Assembly (NCBI GenBank): GCA_027622905.1
Contig: JAQBVV010000007.1
Coordinates: forward strand, 1-48,052
Reading direction: 5' to 3'
Length of the DNA stretch: 48,052 nt
From: Acidobacteriota bacterium
GTDB taxonomy: Bacteria; Acidobacteriota; Vicinamibacteria; Vicinamibacterales; UBA2999
Shown here: positions 26,188 through 34,544 of the stretch, piece by piece
Layout: every line of letters begins with the position of its first letter
Position numbering within the stretch: the stretch's first letter is position 1
Translations under genes and position numbers: made by a program
The notes under the pieces: generated by a model
The model's input: the letters and a program-made list of their open reading frames with translations, nothing else
Database searches by the model: none
What the model was told of the DNA's origin: nothing

Positions 26188-28746
26188 ATGCGAGGTACAG
26201 GCGCTCGACTCGGCGGCATGGTTCCGTCGTCAGGCACGTATTCGGTCCAGCGTAGACGCAGCTTCACCTCGCTTCCTGTACTCGCGCGTTTCTACATCGC
26301 CTCGGTGATCGTGGTCGGCGCGGCAATCCTCTGTCTCACGTTGCCCTCGATCGATGTCACGCCCGTCGTCTTGGCGGTGGCGGCCACGGCCGCGCTCACC
26401 TCATCAGTCAGCCCCCCGCTCCCCAGGATGAAACGCGGCGCCACGCTGTCGGTGGCATACATCGTCACCTTCGCATCGCTGCTGACGCTCGGGGCTGACG
26501 CGACGACGCTGGCTGCTGTGGCGGGGGCCATCAGTCAATCGACCTTCTTTCAGAAACAGGTACGACAGCTCTACCGAATCCTCTTCAACATCGCCTGCCT
26601 TGTCATCACGGTGCAGGCCGCCGGCCTCACGTGGACGGTACTCGGCGGCGTGACCGGGGGGCCCACATGGCCGCAGACCCTGACCCCTCTGATTGGTGCC
26701 ACACTGTGCTACTACCTCGTCAACACCGGCATGGTCGCCACGACGCTTGCCCTGTGCACGTCCCGACCATTCGGCCGGACGTGGCGAGAGAATTTTCTCG
26801 GAACCAGCCCGAGCTACCTTATTGGCGCGGCCGTTGCGACCGCGATCAGCGAGAGTGTCGTCCTCGGGTACTGGGAGTTGATCCCCGTCATTGCCGTACC
26901 CGCCGCACTGGCCCTGTGGACTCATAAGGTCCAGACCGAATCCAGCCTGGCCCTCCAGCGCAGCGAGGAGCGATATGCCCTTGCGGCGGCCGGGGCCAAC
27001 GATGGCGTCTGGGACTGGGACCTGGCGAGCGGGAACATCCATCTGTCCGATCGGTGGCGGTCGATGATGGGACTGACGGCGCCCTCCTCCACCAGCACAC
27101 TCGACGAATGGCTGGATCGAATTCACCCGGACGATCGCAATCCTTTCACCGCGACGCTGCAGGCCCACGTCGCCGGTGAGACCGAATACCTCGCGCACGA
27201 GCACCGGGCACTGCATGCCGACGGGACACGTCGATGGGTGCTCTGCCGCGGCGCCGCCGTGCGGGGCCCCGATGGAAGGGCATCCCGCGTTGCCGGTTCG
27301 CTCACTGACATCACCGAGCGGAGGCAGGCGCAGGAGAGCTTGCGGCGCGCGGCGCAGCAGGACGCCCTCACGGGCCTTCCGAATCGGGCCCTCTTCATGG
27401 AATTGCTTCGGCAGGCACTCGGTCCCGACCGGCGACACCCGGATCCAAGGTGCGCGGTGATGTTCGTCGACCTCGACGGCTTCAAGATCGTCAACGATAG
27501 CCGCGGCCACTTCATCGGCGACGAACTGCTCGTGGTGACCTCGAAACGGCTGCTCGCCTGCGTGCGCGACGTCGATACCGTCGCCAGGCTCGGCGGGGAC
27601 GAGTTCACGATCCTCCTGCCGAACCTCACGCGCGCGAGCGAGGCCGCCGACATCGCGCGGCGGATCCAGGAGGCCGTGGGGACGCCCGTGTCGCTCGGCG
27701 GCCGGGACGTCGCCGTCTCAGCAAGCATCGGCATCGCGATGAGTTCAGCCAACCAGAATGATCCGATCGCCGTCATGCGCGACGCCGACGCGGCCATGTA
27801 CAAGGCCAAGGCCGCCGGTAAAGCGCGCCACGCGTTCTTCGATGACGAGATGAGCAGGCAGACTCGCGATCGGTTCGCGTTCGAGGACGACCTGCGCCTG
27901 GCCATCGAGCGGGATGAGTTGTCGGTCTGCTACCAGCCAACCGTGAACGTGACGACGCACGAACTGATCGGGTTCGACACCCTGGTCCGATGGACTCGCG
28001 CAGGACACGAGGTGACCCCGGCGGCGTTCATTCCAGTGGCGGAAGCGATCGGCATCATGGAGGAGATCGGGAACTGGGTACTCCGGACGTCGTGCGAACA
28101 CCTCGGACGTCTCCGGCGGACCTTCCCCAACGCTCGCTTCCTGAATGTGGCTGTCAACGTCTCCAGAGTCCAGTTGACGGCGCCATCTTTCGTCGGCTCC
28201 GTCCGGGCTACCCTCGCCTCGACCGGCTTGCCGCCGGACGCGCTGCGCATCGGAATCACGGAGGCGACGTTTACCAGCAACCCCGAGACCGTGGAATCCG
28301 TGCTGCACCACCTGCGCGCGATCGGGATCAGGATCTGCATCGACGACTTCGGTACCGGATCCTCTGTGCTCGGCCATCTCCACAGGGCACCAGTGGATGT
28401 CATGAAGATCGACCGCTCGTTCGTGTCGGGTCTGACGGATACCGATCGGCCGGCGATGGTCGAGAGTATCCTCGCGATCGCCGACACGCTCAATACCACG
28501 GTGATTGCGGAGGGCGTGGAATCCGAGGCGCAGCTGCGTGAACTGACGAGGCTGGGCTGCCAGTTCGCGCTGGGCGTTCTCTTCTTCAAGCCCATGTCCG
28601 TGCAGGAGGTCGAAACGTTTCTCGCGGGAACGCAGTTTCGGGCAGCTGACAGCACTACGCGCAAGCCCGCGGTTGCCGTCACCGTCGAGCCCGCGGGGAC
28701 CAAGGACGATGACCTCGGCCCGGCACGCGACGTGACGGTGCACTGA
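26188..28746 (+). CDS. Membrane PAS-GGDEF-EAL protein with altered EAL motif
   Basis: 852 residues. Residues 28-245 hold about seven membrane helices. A PAS domain follows at about 256-376 (DGVWDWDLASGNIHLSDRW). The diguanylate cyclase domain has ARLGGDEFTILLPN at about 467-480 with an inhibitory RxxD site (RDVD) five residues ahead. The C-terminal EAL-type domain reads FDTLVRW at 596-602 where EALVRW is expected, so the metal-binding Glu is Asp; NVAVNVS, ITEATF, DDFGTGSS, KIDRSFV and AEGVE are present. Likely a c-di-GMP cyclase whose phosphodiesterase is weak or used for binding. Start uncertain (ATG at 26188 or 26218), with no good Shine-Dalgarno at either. Confidence 0.88.
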   Translation: MRGTGARLGGMVPSSGTYSVQRRRSFTSLPVLARFYIASVIVVGAAILCLTLPSIDVTPVVLAVAATAALTSSVSPPLPRMKRGATLSVAYIVTFASLLTLGADATTLAAVAGAISQSTFFQKQVRQLYRILFNIACLVITVQAAGLTWTVLGGVTGGPTWPQTLTPLIGATLCYYLVNTGMVATTLALCTSRPFGRTWRENFLGTSPSYLIGAAVATAISESVVLGYWELIPVIAVPAALALWTHKVQTESSLALQRSEERYALAAAGANDGVWDWDLASGNIHLSDRWRSMMGLTAPSSTSTLDEWLDRIHPDDRNPFTATLQAHVAGETEYLAHEHRALHADGTRRWVLCRGAAVRGPDGRASRVAGSLTDITERRQAQESLRRAAQQDALTGLPNRALFMELLRQALGPDRRHPDPRCAVMFVDLDGFKIVNDSRGHFIGDELLVVTSKRLLACVRDVDTVARLGGDEFTILLPNLTRASEAADIARRIQEAVGTPVSLGGRDVAVSASIGIAMSSANQNDPIAVMRDADAAMYKAKAAGKARHAFFDDEMSRQTRDRFAFEDDLRLAIERDELSVCYQPTVNVTTHELIGFDTLVRWTRAGHEVTPAAFIPVAEAIGIMEEIGNWVLRTSCEHLGRLRRTFPNARFLNVAVNVSRVQLTAPSFVGSVRATLASTGLPPDALRIGITEATFTSNPETVESVLHHLRAIGIRICIDDFGTGSSVLGHLHRAPVDVMKIDRSFVSGLTDTDRPAMVESILAIADTLNTTVIAEGVESEAQLRELTRLGCQFALGVLFFKPMSVQEVETFLAGTQFRAADSTTRKPAVAVTVEPAGTKDDDLGPARDVTVH

Positions 28747-28866
28747 CGCGAGTCCGTGCAAGGCCGCCTGGCCAGCAGCGCCCGTCGGCCGGTCGCTGAT
28801 CGGCGCCTTGGCCATCGGCCAGCTTGGTCCACGCGGAGTTCCGAGTCCCACGCACGCATCACCGGG

Positions 28867-28967
28867 GCGTTTTTCGATTCGGTGGAGACCGAAAAACGCG
28901 GGAAGCGCTTTTCGAAAAGGCCTGGCCCCTGCCAGAAGGACTAGACCGGTACGAAAAGCGCTCTAGG
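28867..28967. repeat. Double-hairpin interspersed repeat, copy B
   Basis: 101 bases matching copy A at 5761-5861. The first 36 bases are identical; a one-base deletion and scattered changes follow, concentrated in the loop of the second hairpin. Both hairpins are kept (GCGTTTTTCG with CGAAAAACGC; AAGCGCTTTTCG with CGAAAAGCGCTCT). It sits between the GGDEF/EAL gene and the DUF6152 gene. Confidence 0.85.
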
Positions 28968-28991
28968 TGGCAGGCAATCGTGGTGCCGATC

Positions 28992-28997
28992 TAGAAT
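28992..28997 (+). promoter_or_regulatory. Candidate -10 element abutting the DUF6152 start
   Basis: TAGAAT ends six bases before the ATG at 29004. There is no Shine-Dalgarno. If used, transcription would begin at or next to the A of the ATG, giving a leaderless message. Confidence 0.35.
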
Positions 28998-29003
28998 CTC
29001 CGC

Positions 29004-29414
29004 ATGCGAGGCTGGACTTTGGGGGTTGCCGCCGCGTTGATCCTCGGCGGAGCATCGACTCAGGCACATCATTCGGTCGCCGGGGCCTATGACGACACCC
29101 AGGAGGCCACGATCGACGGCGTGATTACCGGGTTCCGGTTCGTCAATCCGCACCCATTCGTCACAGTCACCAGAGCCAGCGACGGCGAATCCTGGCGCCT
29201 CGACATGGATAACCGCCGCGAGTTCGATGCCATCGGATTTGCCGCCGACGACCTCAGCCTGGGCGATCGCGTTGTCGTCGACGGGATTCTGGCCAGACGA
29301 GACGCCAACCGCCTGTACGTCATGCGCCTGGAGCGTCCAGCCGACGGATTTGGCTTTGAACAGATCGCGAACCGTCCCCAGCTCCTAGGGCCTCGGTCCG
29401 GCATCGACCGGTAG
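29004..29414 (+). CDS. DUF6152 family periplasmic protein
   Basis: 136 residues with a signal peptide ending before AHHSVAGAYD. The AHHS start of the mature chain, GVITGFRFVNPHPFVTV and the closing GDRVVVDGILARRDANRLYV block are the marks of the DUF6152 family, small exported beta-barrel proteins of unknown role common in acidobacteria and proteobacteria. Histidines at the mature N-terminus could bind metal (inference). The propeller gene begins nine bases downstream, so they are probably co-transcribed. Confidence 0.8.
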   Translation: MRGWTLGVAAALILGGASTQAHHSVAGAYDDTQEATIDGVITGFRFVNPHPFVTVTRASDGESWRLDMDNRREFDAIGFAADDLSLGDRVVVDGILARRDANRLYVMRLERPADGFGFEQIANRPQLLGPRSGIDR

Positions 29415-29423
29415 CCTCCTCAC

Positions 29424-31244
29424 ATGCAAGACACCGACAACCGCGGCTGGCGAAGGCCCTCGCTGTGGGTCACAGGATCCGTGCTGGGCATCGTCATCGC
29501 CGGCGTCAGCATGCGGATGTTGATGGCGCCAGCCCTGCCGGCAACCACTCGATTCGCCGTCGTCCATCCTGGCGACGAGTTGATCGGCAGTCCCGTGGAT
29601 GCGGACGTCGTGCTGTCTTCGGATGGCGCGCGCATCGTCTACGTGGCCGGCTCGGGCGGCGCGACGGTCGGGAGACTGTACGCGCGCGCCCTCGACGAAT
29701 CGGAGCCCACGTTGCTGGCCGAATCCGCCCGCGCACCCTTTCTGTCACCAGACGACCAGTGGGTCGGATTCATGTCTGGCGACGAAGGCACCTGGATGAA
29801 GGTCTCCATCACGGGAGGCCCGGCCCAGCGAATTGGCGGACCAGGCGGGGGCACCCGGGGAGCAACGTGGGGACCGGACGATACGATCGTGTTCTCAGCC
29901 ATCGAGGACTCGACCGGACTGTTCAGTATCTCCGCCGGGGGAGGCGAGGCCGACATCCTGACGACACCAGACGCCGCAAACGGAGAGGTCAGCCACGTCT
30001 TTCCAGCGTTTCTTCCCGACGGACGCGCATTGCTCTTCACGATCACGGGCAACCAGGGACCCGCCTCTTCGAGGATCGCGCTGCTGGACATGGAGACCGG
30101 CGAGTACCGCACGATCATCGCCGGGGCCGGCCAGGCTCGATACGTGTCGTCGGGACACATCGTCTACGGCGTCAATGGTGCGCTGCACGCGGTGCCCTTC
30201 GACATCGATGCTCTCGAAGCGCGCGGCGCGCCGACGCCGGTTCTCGACGGCGTCAGGACGAAGCCAAGCGGAGCGGCCAGCTTCAGCGTGTCCTCGAATG
30301 GTGCGCTCGCCTACCTCCCGGGCGGTGCGTCAACGACCCCTGTTCGACAGATCGTCTGGGTCGATCGCGACGGAACCGAGGAGGTGCTTGCGGCCGAGCC
30401 GAGAGGCTATGAGTACGTGCGGATCTCCCACGACGGACGGCGCGTCGCGGTCGACGAAGCCAACCAGGGCGGCGACATCTGGGTGTGGGATTTCGAGACC
30501 GACACGTCCGTCCGGCTGAGCGTCGCCGACGGATCCGAACAGTATGCCGTCTGGACGTCGGACGACACACGGATCGCGTCGTCGAAATCGGCCTCGAACA
30601 TCGTCTCGTGGAAGGCGTCGGACAACTCGGGCGACGTGGAGGTCATCACCCCCCCCATGGGCAACGGCACGCAGAGCGTCAGTCCGTACTTCTTCACTGG
30701 AGACGATCGGTCGCTCGTGTTCAGGGAGCAAGCCCATCCAGACACCGGCGACAACATCGGCATCATTTCCCTGGAGGCCGGCTCGGAACCGGCGTGGCTG
30801 CTGGCTGGCGAGTTCGACGAGCGAAACGCGGAACTCTCGCCAAACGGTCGATGGATGGCGTACCAGTCGGATGAATCGGGACAGTTCGAAATTTACGTGC
30901 GTCCGTTTCCCAACGTGGAGGACGGCCAGTGGAAGGTGTCCGCAGTCGGCGGACTGAAACCACTGTGGGCCCGAAACGGTCTGGAGCTGTTCTATCTTGA
31001 ACCTGGCGCCCCGGCGCGCATGATGGCGGTCCCCGTGCAGACCGACACCGCGTTCGCGCACCAGGACCCACAGGCATTACTGGAGTGGCCCTACTTCGGA
31101 GGCACGGAGGGCAGGGCCTACGATGCCTCGGTCGATGGTCAACGTTTCCTCACGGTGGTCCCCGTTCAAACAGAGCAGGCACCGCCCCCTCAGATACAGG
31201 TTGTCCTGAACTGGTTCGACGAGCTCACCGAGGCGGTGCCGTAG
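29424..31244 (+). CDS. Membrane-anchored TolB/WD40-like beta-propeller protein
   Basis: 606 residues. One membrane segment at about 12-32 is followed by a large external region with repeated TolB-type blades (SSDGARIVYVAG, LSPDDQWVGFMS, FPAFLPDGRALLFT, LSPNGRWMAYQSDESGQFEIY, PFPNVEDGQWKVS). The arrangement matches the extracellular half of acidobacterial Ser/Thr protein kinases, but no kinase domain precedes it, so it is a stand-alone propeller. It may bind ligands or partner proteins in the periplasm. Position nine bases after the DUF6152 gene suggests one transcript. Confidence 0.85.
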   Translation: MQDTDNRGWRRPSLWVTGSVLGIVIAGVSMRMLMAPALPATTRFAVVHPGDELIGSPVDADVVLSSDGARIVYVAGSGGATVGRLYARALDESEPTLLAESARAPFLSPDDQWVGFMSGDEGTWMKVSITGGPAQRIGGPGGGTRGATWGPDDTIVFSAIEDSTGLFSISAGGGEADILTTPDAANGEVSHVFPAFLPDGRALLFTITGNQGPASSRIALLDMETGEYRTIIAGAGQARYVSSGHIVYGVNGALHAVPFDIDALEARGAPTPVLDGVRTKPSGAASFSVSSNGALAYLPGGASTTPVRQIVWVDRDGTEEVLAAEPRGYEYVRISHDGRRVAVDEANQGGDIWVWDFETDTSVRLSVADGSEQYAVWTSDDTRIASSKSASNIVSWKASDNSGDVEVITPPMGNGTQSVSPYFFTGDDRSLVFREQAHPDTGDNIGIISLEAGSEPAWLLAGEFDERNAELSPNGRWMAYQSDESGQFEIYVRPFPNVEDGQWKVSAVGGLKPLWARNGLELFYLEPGAPARMMAVPVQTDTAFAHQDPQALLEWPYFGGTEGRAYDASVDGQRFLTVVPVQTEQAPPPQIQVVLNWFDELTEAVP

Positions 31245-31282
31245 ACGAGGCTTGCGCCTCACCGGATCACCTGACCTGCACG

Positions 31283-31756
31283 ATGGATTTCTACCTATGG
31301 CTCGAAGGGCAGACGCTCTCAACGTGGGTGCGGGAGTCACCCGCGATCTGGGGCTACCCGACCATTCTGATGCTGCACACGCTTGGCATGGCAGTGCTCG
31401 TGGGCACGAGCGCGGTCGTCAGCTTGCGCGTCATTGGCGTCGGCCGCACCATTCCGCTCGCGCCGCTACGCGGGCTGTTTCCAGTGGTGTGGGCGGGAGG
31501 CGGGTTGAGCTTCGCGACCGGGGCTCTGCTGTTCGGCGCGGACGCCAGTACCCGGGGTACGCAGGGACTGTTCTTTGCCAAGCTCGCGATCGTGGCGACG
31601 GGCATCGTGACGGTGGCACTGACCAGGCGCCACGTCTTCGGAGAGATCGCCGAACCCGCCGTCGTGAGCCAGACCGCGCGACGCCTGGCCTTCGTGTCGC
31701 TCCTCGCCTGGGTCGCCGCGATCACGGCCGGGCGACTGCTGGCCTACGTCGAGTGA
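31283..31756 (+). CDS. Small polytopic membrane protein, DUF6644-like
   Basis: 157 residues from the ATG giving MDFYLWLEGQTL; upstream in-frame sequence overlaps the propeller gene and is not membrane-like. Four to five membrane helices. WGYPTILMLHTLGMAVLVGTS with a conserved His, then LRVIGVGR and FFAKLAI, recall the DUF6644 family of inner-membrane proteins. The same pattern recurs in the second half of the next gene. Function unknown; the in-membrane histidine could be a haem or metal ligand (inference). Confidence 0.72.
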   Translation: MDFYLWLEGQTLSTWVRESPAIWGYPTILMLHTLGMAVLVGTSAVVSLRVIGVGRTIPLAPLRGLFPVVWAGGGLSFATGALLFGADASTRGTQGLFFAKLAIVATGIVTVALTRRHVFGEIAEPAVVSQTARRLAFVSLLAWVAAITAGRLLAYVE

Positions 31757-31778
31757 TGTCAGCGCACGCCCAGCGCAC

Positions 31779-32717
31779 ATGCCAGACGTGACCTCGCCGC
31801 ATCTCCACCTCCTGATGAACCACCTTCCGGTGATCGGCACCATGGTTGGTCTTGGCCTGTTACTCCTGGCCTTTCTCAGGCGGAGCGACGACCTGCTCCG
31901 GGCGAGTCTCGAGTTGTTCTTCCTCATCGCGCTCGCGTCCCTGCCGGTGTACGTGACCGGTCTGGCCGCCCAGGAAGCGCTCCTGGGCCGACCGGATGTG
32001 TCGGCGACCGCCATCGCTGCTCACCACAATGGCGCGCTCGTCGCCTTTGCCTTCGTGGAGATCACCGGCGCCATCGCGTGGCTGGCCCTCTGGCAACGTC
32101 GTCGGCTCACGCGGCCGGCCGGCTGGACCTCACCCACGATCGTCGTCCTGGCCATCGTGACGCTGGTGCTGATGGCCGGTGCCGCCAGTGCGGGCGGTGA
32201 GATCCGCCATCCCGAGATCAACGTGAACCCGACCGATGCGGCGCGAGCCGGATGGATCACCGCCGCCGCCGTTCAGGACTTCGTGATCAGCAGCCCCTGG
32301 GTCTGGCCAACGGCCGAGGTGCTGCACTTCATCGGACTGTCACTGCTCGTCGGCGTGCTGCTGGTCGTGAACCTGCGAGTCATGGGCGGGCTTCAGGCGG
32401 CGTCCTTCGCGTCGCTGCATCGGCTGTTGCCGTGGGCCGTCCTCGGTTTCGGCGTGAACCTGGTGACCGGAACACTGTTTCTCATCGCCATGCCGGAACA
32501 GTTCGTCACCAGCGGCCCATTTCTCTGGAAGATGGCCTTTCTGATGATCGCGGGTGCCGAGCTGCTCTATTTGACGGTGTTCGACCGGCTGTGGGCGATC
32601 GGGGCGGGAATGGATGCGGCGGGACTGGACAAAGCGATCACGGCGTCGGCTGTCTGTGCGTGGCTCGGGGTCATCTATTGCGGCCGGATGCTGCCGTTCA
32701 TCGCGGGCGGGTACTGA
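31779..32717 (+). CDS. Two-part polytopic membrane protein (N-terminal DUF2231-like, C-terminal DUF6644-like)
   Basis: 312 residues, eight to nine helices. The first 130 residues (HLHLLMNHLPVIGTMVGLGLL, GLAAQEALLG, AHHNGALVAF) carry membrane histidines in the manner of DUF2231-type proteins. From about 165 on, SPWVWPTAEVLHFIGLSLLV, LRVMGGLQ, LLPWAVLGFGVNLVTGTLF and WKMAFLMIAGAELLYL parallel the preceding gene. It follows that gene by 22 bases and its stop overlaps the next start. The three together look like one membrane complex, role unknown. Confidence 0.72.
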   Translation: MPDVTSPHLHLLMNHLPVIGTMVGLGLLLLAFLRRSDDLLRASLELFFLIALASLPVYVTGLAAQEALLGRPDVSATAIAAHHNGALVAFAFVEITGAIAWLALWQRRRLTRPAGWTSPTIVVLAIVTLVLMAGAASAGGEIRHPEINVNPTDAARAGWITAAAVQDFVISSPWVWPTAEVLHFIGLSLLVGVLLVVNLRVMGGLQAASFASLHRLLPWAVLGFGVNLVTGTLFLIAMPEQFVTSGPFLWKMAFLMIAGAELLYLTVFDRLWAIGAGMDAAGLDKAITASAVCAWLGVIYCGRMLPFIAGGY

Positions 32718-32809
32718 TGGGCTTCATGCTCACGGTCGGTGCCGTCGTCATCCTCGTCGTCGCACTGATCGGAACGATCGGCGTACTGATCGACCGCGAC
32801 ACCAGGTAG
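32717..32809 (+). CDS. 30-residue single-pass membrane protein
   Basis: The ATG shares one base with the preceding stop (TGATG), a classic reinitiation arrangement. The product is MGFMLTVGAVV followed by a hydrophobic helix and the charged end IDRDTR. Its size and topology are those of small accessory subunits of membrane complexes. Too short for a family assignment; support is the overlap and the clean helix-plus-charged-tail pattern. Confidence 0.5.
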   Translation: MGFMLTVGAVVILVVALIGTIGVLIDRDTR

Positions 32810-32902
32810 CGCAGCCTGGTGCGTCTGTGGGGATGACGCGCGTGAACCGCTCCACGGCGATCACCGGTGCTTCCGAGATCGATCGATGAAGAAGGACACT
32901 CG

Positions 32903-33739
32903 ATGACGACACGCTCGAACCCGCTGGCCATCTTCTCGCCCGCACTCTTCAAGGGACGCACCGCGCTTGTCACCGGTGGAGGCCGCGGCATCGGCCGGCA
33001 CGTGGCGATGGCGTTTGCGCGTCTGGGGGCGAACGTCATCATCGCGGGCCGTACGCAGGAGGATCTGAACCCGACCGCTGTGGAGATCAGAGCGTCCGGC
33101 GTCGACTGCCTCGCGGTGGCCACCGACATCCGCGACACCGGTGCCGTCGATTCCCTGGTCGAGAAGGTCCTCGAACGCTTCGGCGCTATCGACGTTCTCA
33201 TCAACAACGCAGGCGGACAGTACCCGGCGGCCCCTTCGGCGATCACGGACAAGGGCTGGCGGGCCGTCATCGATCTGAATCTCAACGGCACATGGAACAT
33301 GTGCAGCCGCGTTGGTCCTCACATGACGGCACGAGGCGCGGGGGCGATCGTCAACGTCGTGCATATCTATGCGCTCGAGCGAGGCGGTGCCCCGTTCGCG
33401 CACTCGGGCGCGGCGCGAGCAGGGGTGGTGAACCTGACCAAGTCCCTGGCCTACTACTACGCACGCCACGGCGTCACGGTGAACGCCCTGGCCCCGGGGT
33501 TCGTGTCCACCGCCGGGCTGCGTGAGGCCGAGTTCAAGCAACTCCAGCACGACGACTACGAAGCCGCTGCCATACAGGACATTCCTGCACACCGGTTGGC
33601 CGATCCCGATGAGATCGCCGCTATCGCGATCTTTCTGTCCTCGCCGGGGGCCCGTTACATCAACGGCGCAACGGTTGTCGCCGACGGCGCCCTGTCGTTG
33701 AGCAACTGGACGCCCTGGATCGATCCAGAGACGCCGTAG
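32903..33739 (+). CDS. SDR family reductase with non-canonical active site
   Basis: 278 residues from the ATG eight bases after AAGGA. NAD(P)-binding TGGGRGIG is near residue 25 and NNAGG near residue 102. Where classical SDRs have Tyr-x-x-x-Lys, this protein has HSGAARAGVVNLTKSLA (H167-R172), so Tyr is Ser and Lys is Arg by alignment. This variant is shared by relatives of peroxisomal trans-2-enoyl-CoA and 2,4-dienoyl-CoA reductases, which suggests an enoyl- or dienoyl-CoA substrate. The C-terminal INGATVVADGALSL is typical. Followed by short tandem repeats and a terminator hairpin. Confidence 0.82.
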   Translation: MTTRSNPLAIFSPALFKGRTALVTGGGRGIGRHVAMAFARLGANVIIAGRTQEDLNPTAVEIRASGVDCLAVATDIRDTGAVDSLVEKVLERFGAIDVLINNAGGQYPAAPSAITDKGWRAVIDLNLNGTWNMCSRVGPHMTARGAGAIVNVVHIYALERGGAPFAHSGAARAGVVNLTKSLAYYYARHGVTVNALAPGFVSTAGLREAEFKQLQHDDYEAAAIQDIPAHRLADPDEIAAIAIFLSSPGARYINGATVVADGALSLSNWTPWIDPETP

Positions 33740-33762
33740 GGTCGGACCGGCCGGATCGACGC

Positions 33763-33832
33763 GGACCTGCTGTGAAGGACCTGCGGTGAAGGATCTACTG
33801 TTGAAGAAGCTGCCGTGAAGAGCCGCTGTGAA
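33763..33832 (+). repeat. Five degenerate tandem repeats of about 14 bases
   Basis: Units at 33763-33776, 33777-33790, 33791-33805, 33806-33819 and 33820-33832 follow the consensus GGACCTGCNGTGAA, each ending GTGAA or TTGAA. They lie in the gap between the SDR and superoxide dismutase genes, just ahead of the terminator hairpin. Confidence 0.75.
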
Positions 33833-33836
33833 GGGA

Positions 33837-33878
33837 ACGGAGGCGAACGCCAGCGGCCTGCGCAGGGCCCGCCTCCGT
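33837..33878. terminator. Hairpin between convergent SDR and sod genes
   Basis: A perfect 9-base stem ACGGAGGCG / CGCCTCCGT encloses a 24-base loop that itself contains the palindrome CCTGCGCAGG. Placed between convergent genes, it could stop transcription from both sides, although no U-run follows on either strand. Confidence 0.5.
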
Positions 33879-33883
33879 GAAGA

Positions 33884-34480
33884 CTAGAGCGCTTTGTTGA
33901 CTTCCGCCCAGTTCACGACGTTCCACCACGCCGCGATGTAGTCGGGACGTCGATTCTGATACTTCAGGTAGTAGGCGTGCTCCCAGACATCGAGCCCGAG
34001 GATCGCCGTCTTGCCGTCCATGTGCGGATTGTCCTGGTTGGGTGTGGTTGCGATCGCGACCTTGCCGCCGTCCTTCACCAGCCAGACCCAGCCGCTGCCG
34101 AACCGGCCGACGCCCGCCTTGCCCCACTGCTCTTTGAAGGCGTCGAAGCTGCCGAACGCCGCGTTGATGGCATCGGCGGCCTTGCCCGTCGGCGCGCCGC
34201 CGGCGTTAGGCGCCATCCATGTCCAGAATCGCGAATGGTTCCAGTGACCGCCACCGTTGTTGCGCACCGCGGTCCGCACATCTTCCGGGATGCTATTGAT
34301 GCCGCTGCACAGCTCGTCGAGACTCTTCGAGTGCAGTTCGGGATGCTTGTCGAGCGCGGCGTTCAGGTTGGTGACGTAGGCCTGGTGATGCTTCCCGTGA
34401 TGAATCTGCATCGTCTGCGCGTCGACGTGAGGTTCGAGGGCAGCAGCGTCATAGGGGAGCGTTGGAAGTTCGTGCGCCAT
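33884..34480 (-). CDS. sod: Superoxide dismutase (Fe/Mn family)
   Basis: 198 residues from the ATG preceded by GAGGAG; the longer open frame runs back into nadA sequence. It converts superoxide to peroxide and oxygen in the cytosol. Metal ligands are His27 region ([13 protein letters not shown]), [11 protein letters not shown], and Asp/His in [19 protein letters not shown]. GGGHxNH favours manganese or a cambialistic enzyme rather than the strictly iron type. Sixty bases separate it from the end of nadA, so it may be read from the same transcript. Confidence 0.95.
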   Translation of the reverse strand: MAHELPTLPYDAAALEPHVDAQTMQIHHGKHHQAYVTNLNAALDKHPELHSKSLDELCSGINSIPEDVRTAVRNNGGGHWNHSRFWTWMAPNAGGAPTGKAADAINAAFGSFDAFKEQWGKAGVGRFGSGWVWLVKDGGKVAIATTPNQDNPHMDGKTAILGLDVWEHAYYLKYQNRRPDYIAAWWNVVNWAEVNKAL

Positions 34481-34544
34481 GAATTCTCCTCGTACGCAGC
34501 GCGCCCCGTTGCGGGACGCCTGAACCAATGATGGTACTCGGAGG

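Noticed and set aside
33884-33900. TAGAGCGCTTTG at the sod stop resembling the repeat end
   Set aside because: It encodes the last conserved codons of superoxide dismutase and has no partner arm.
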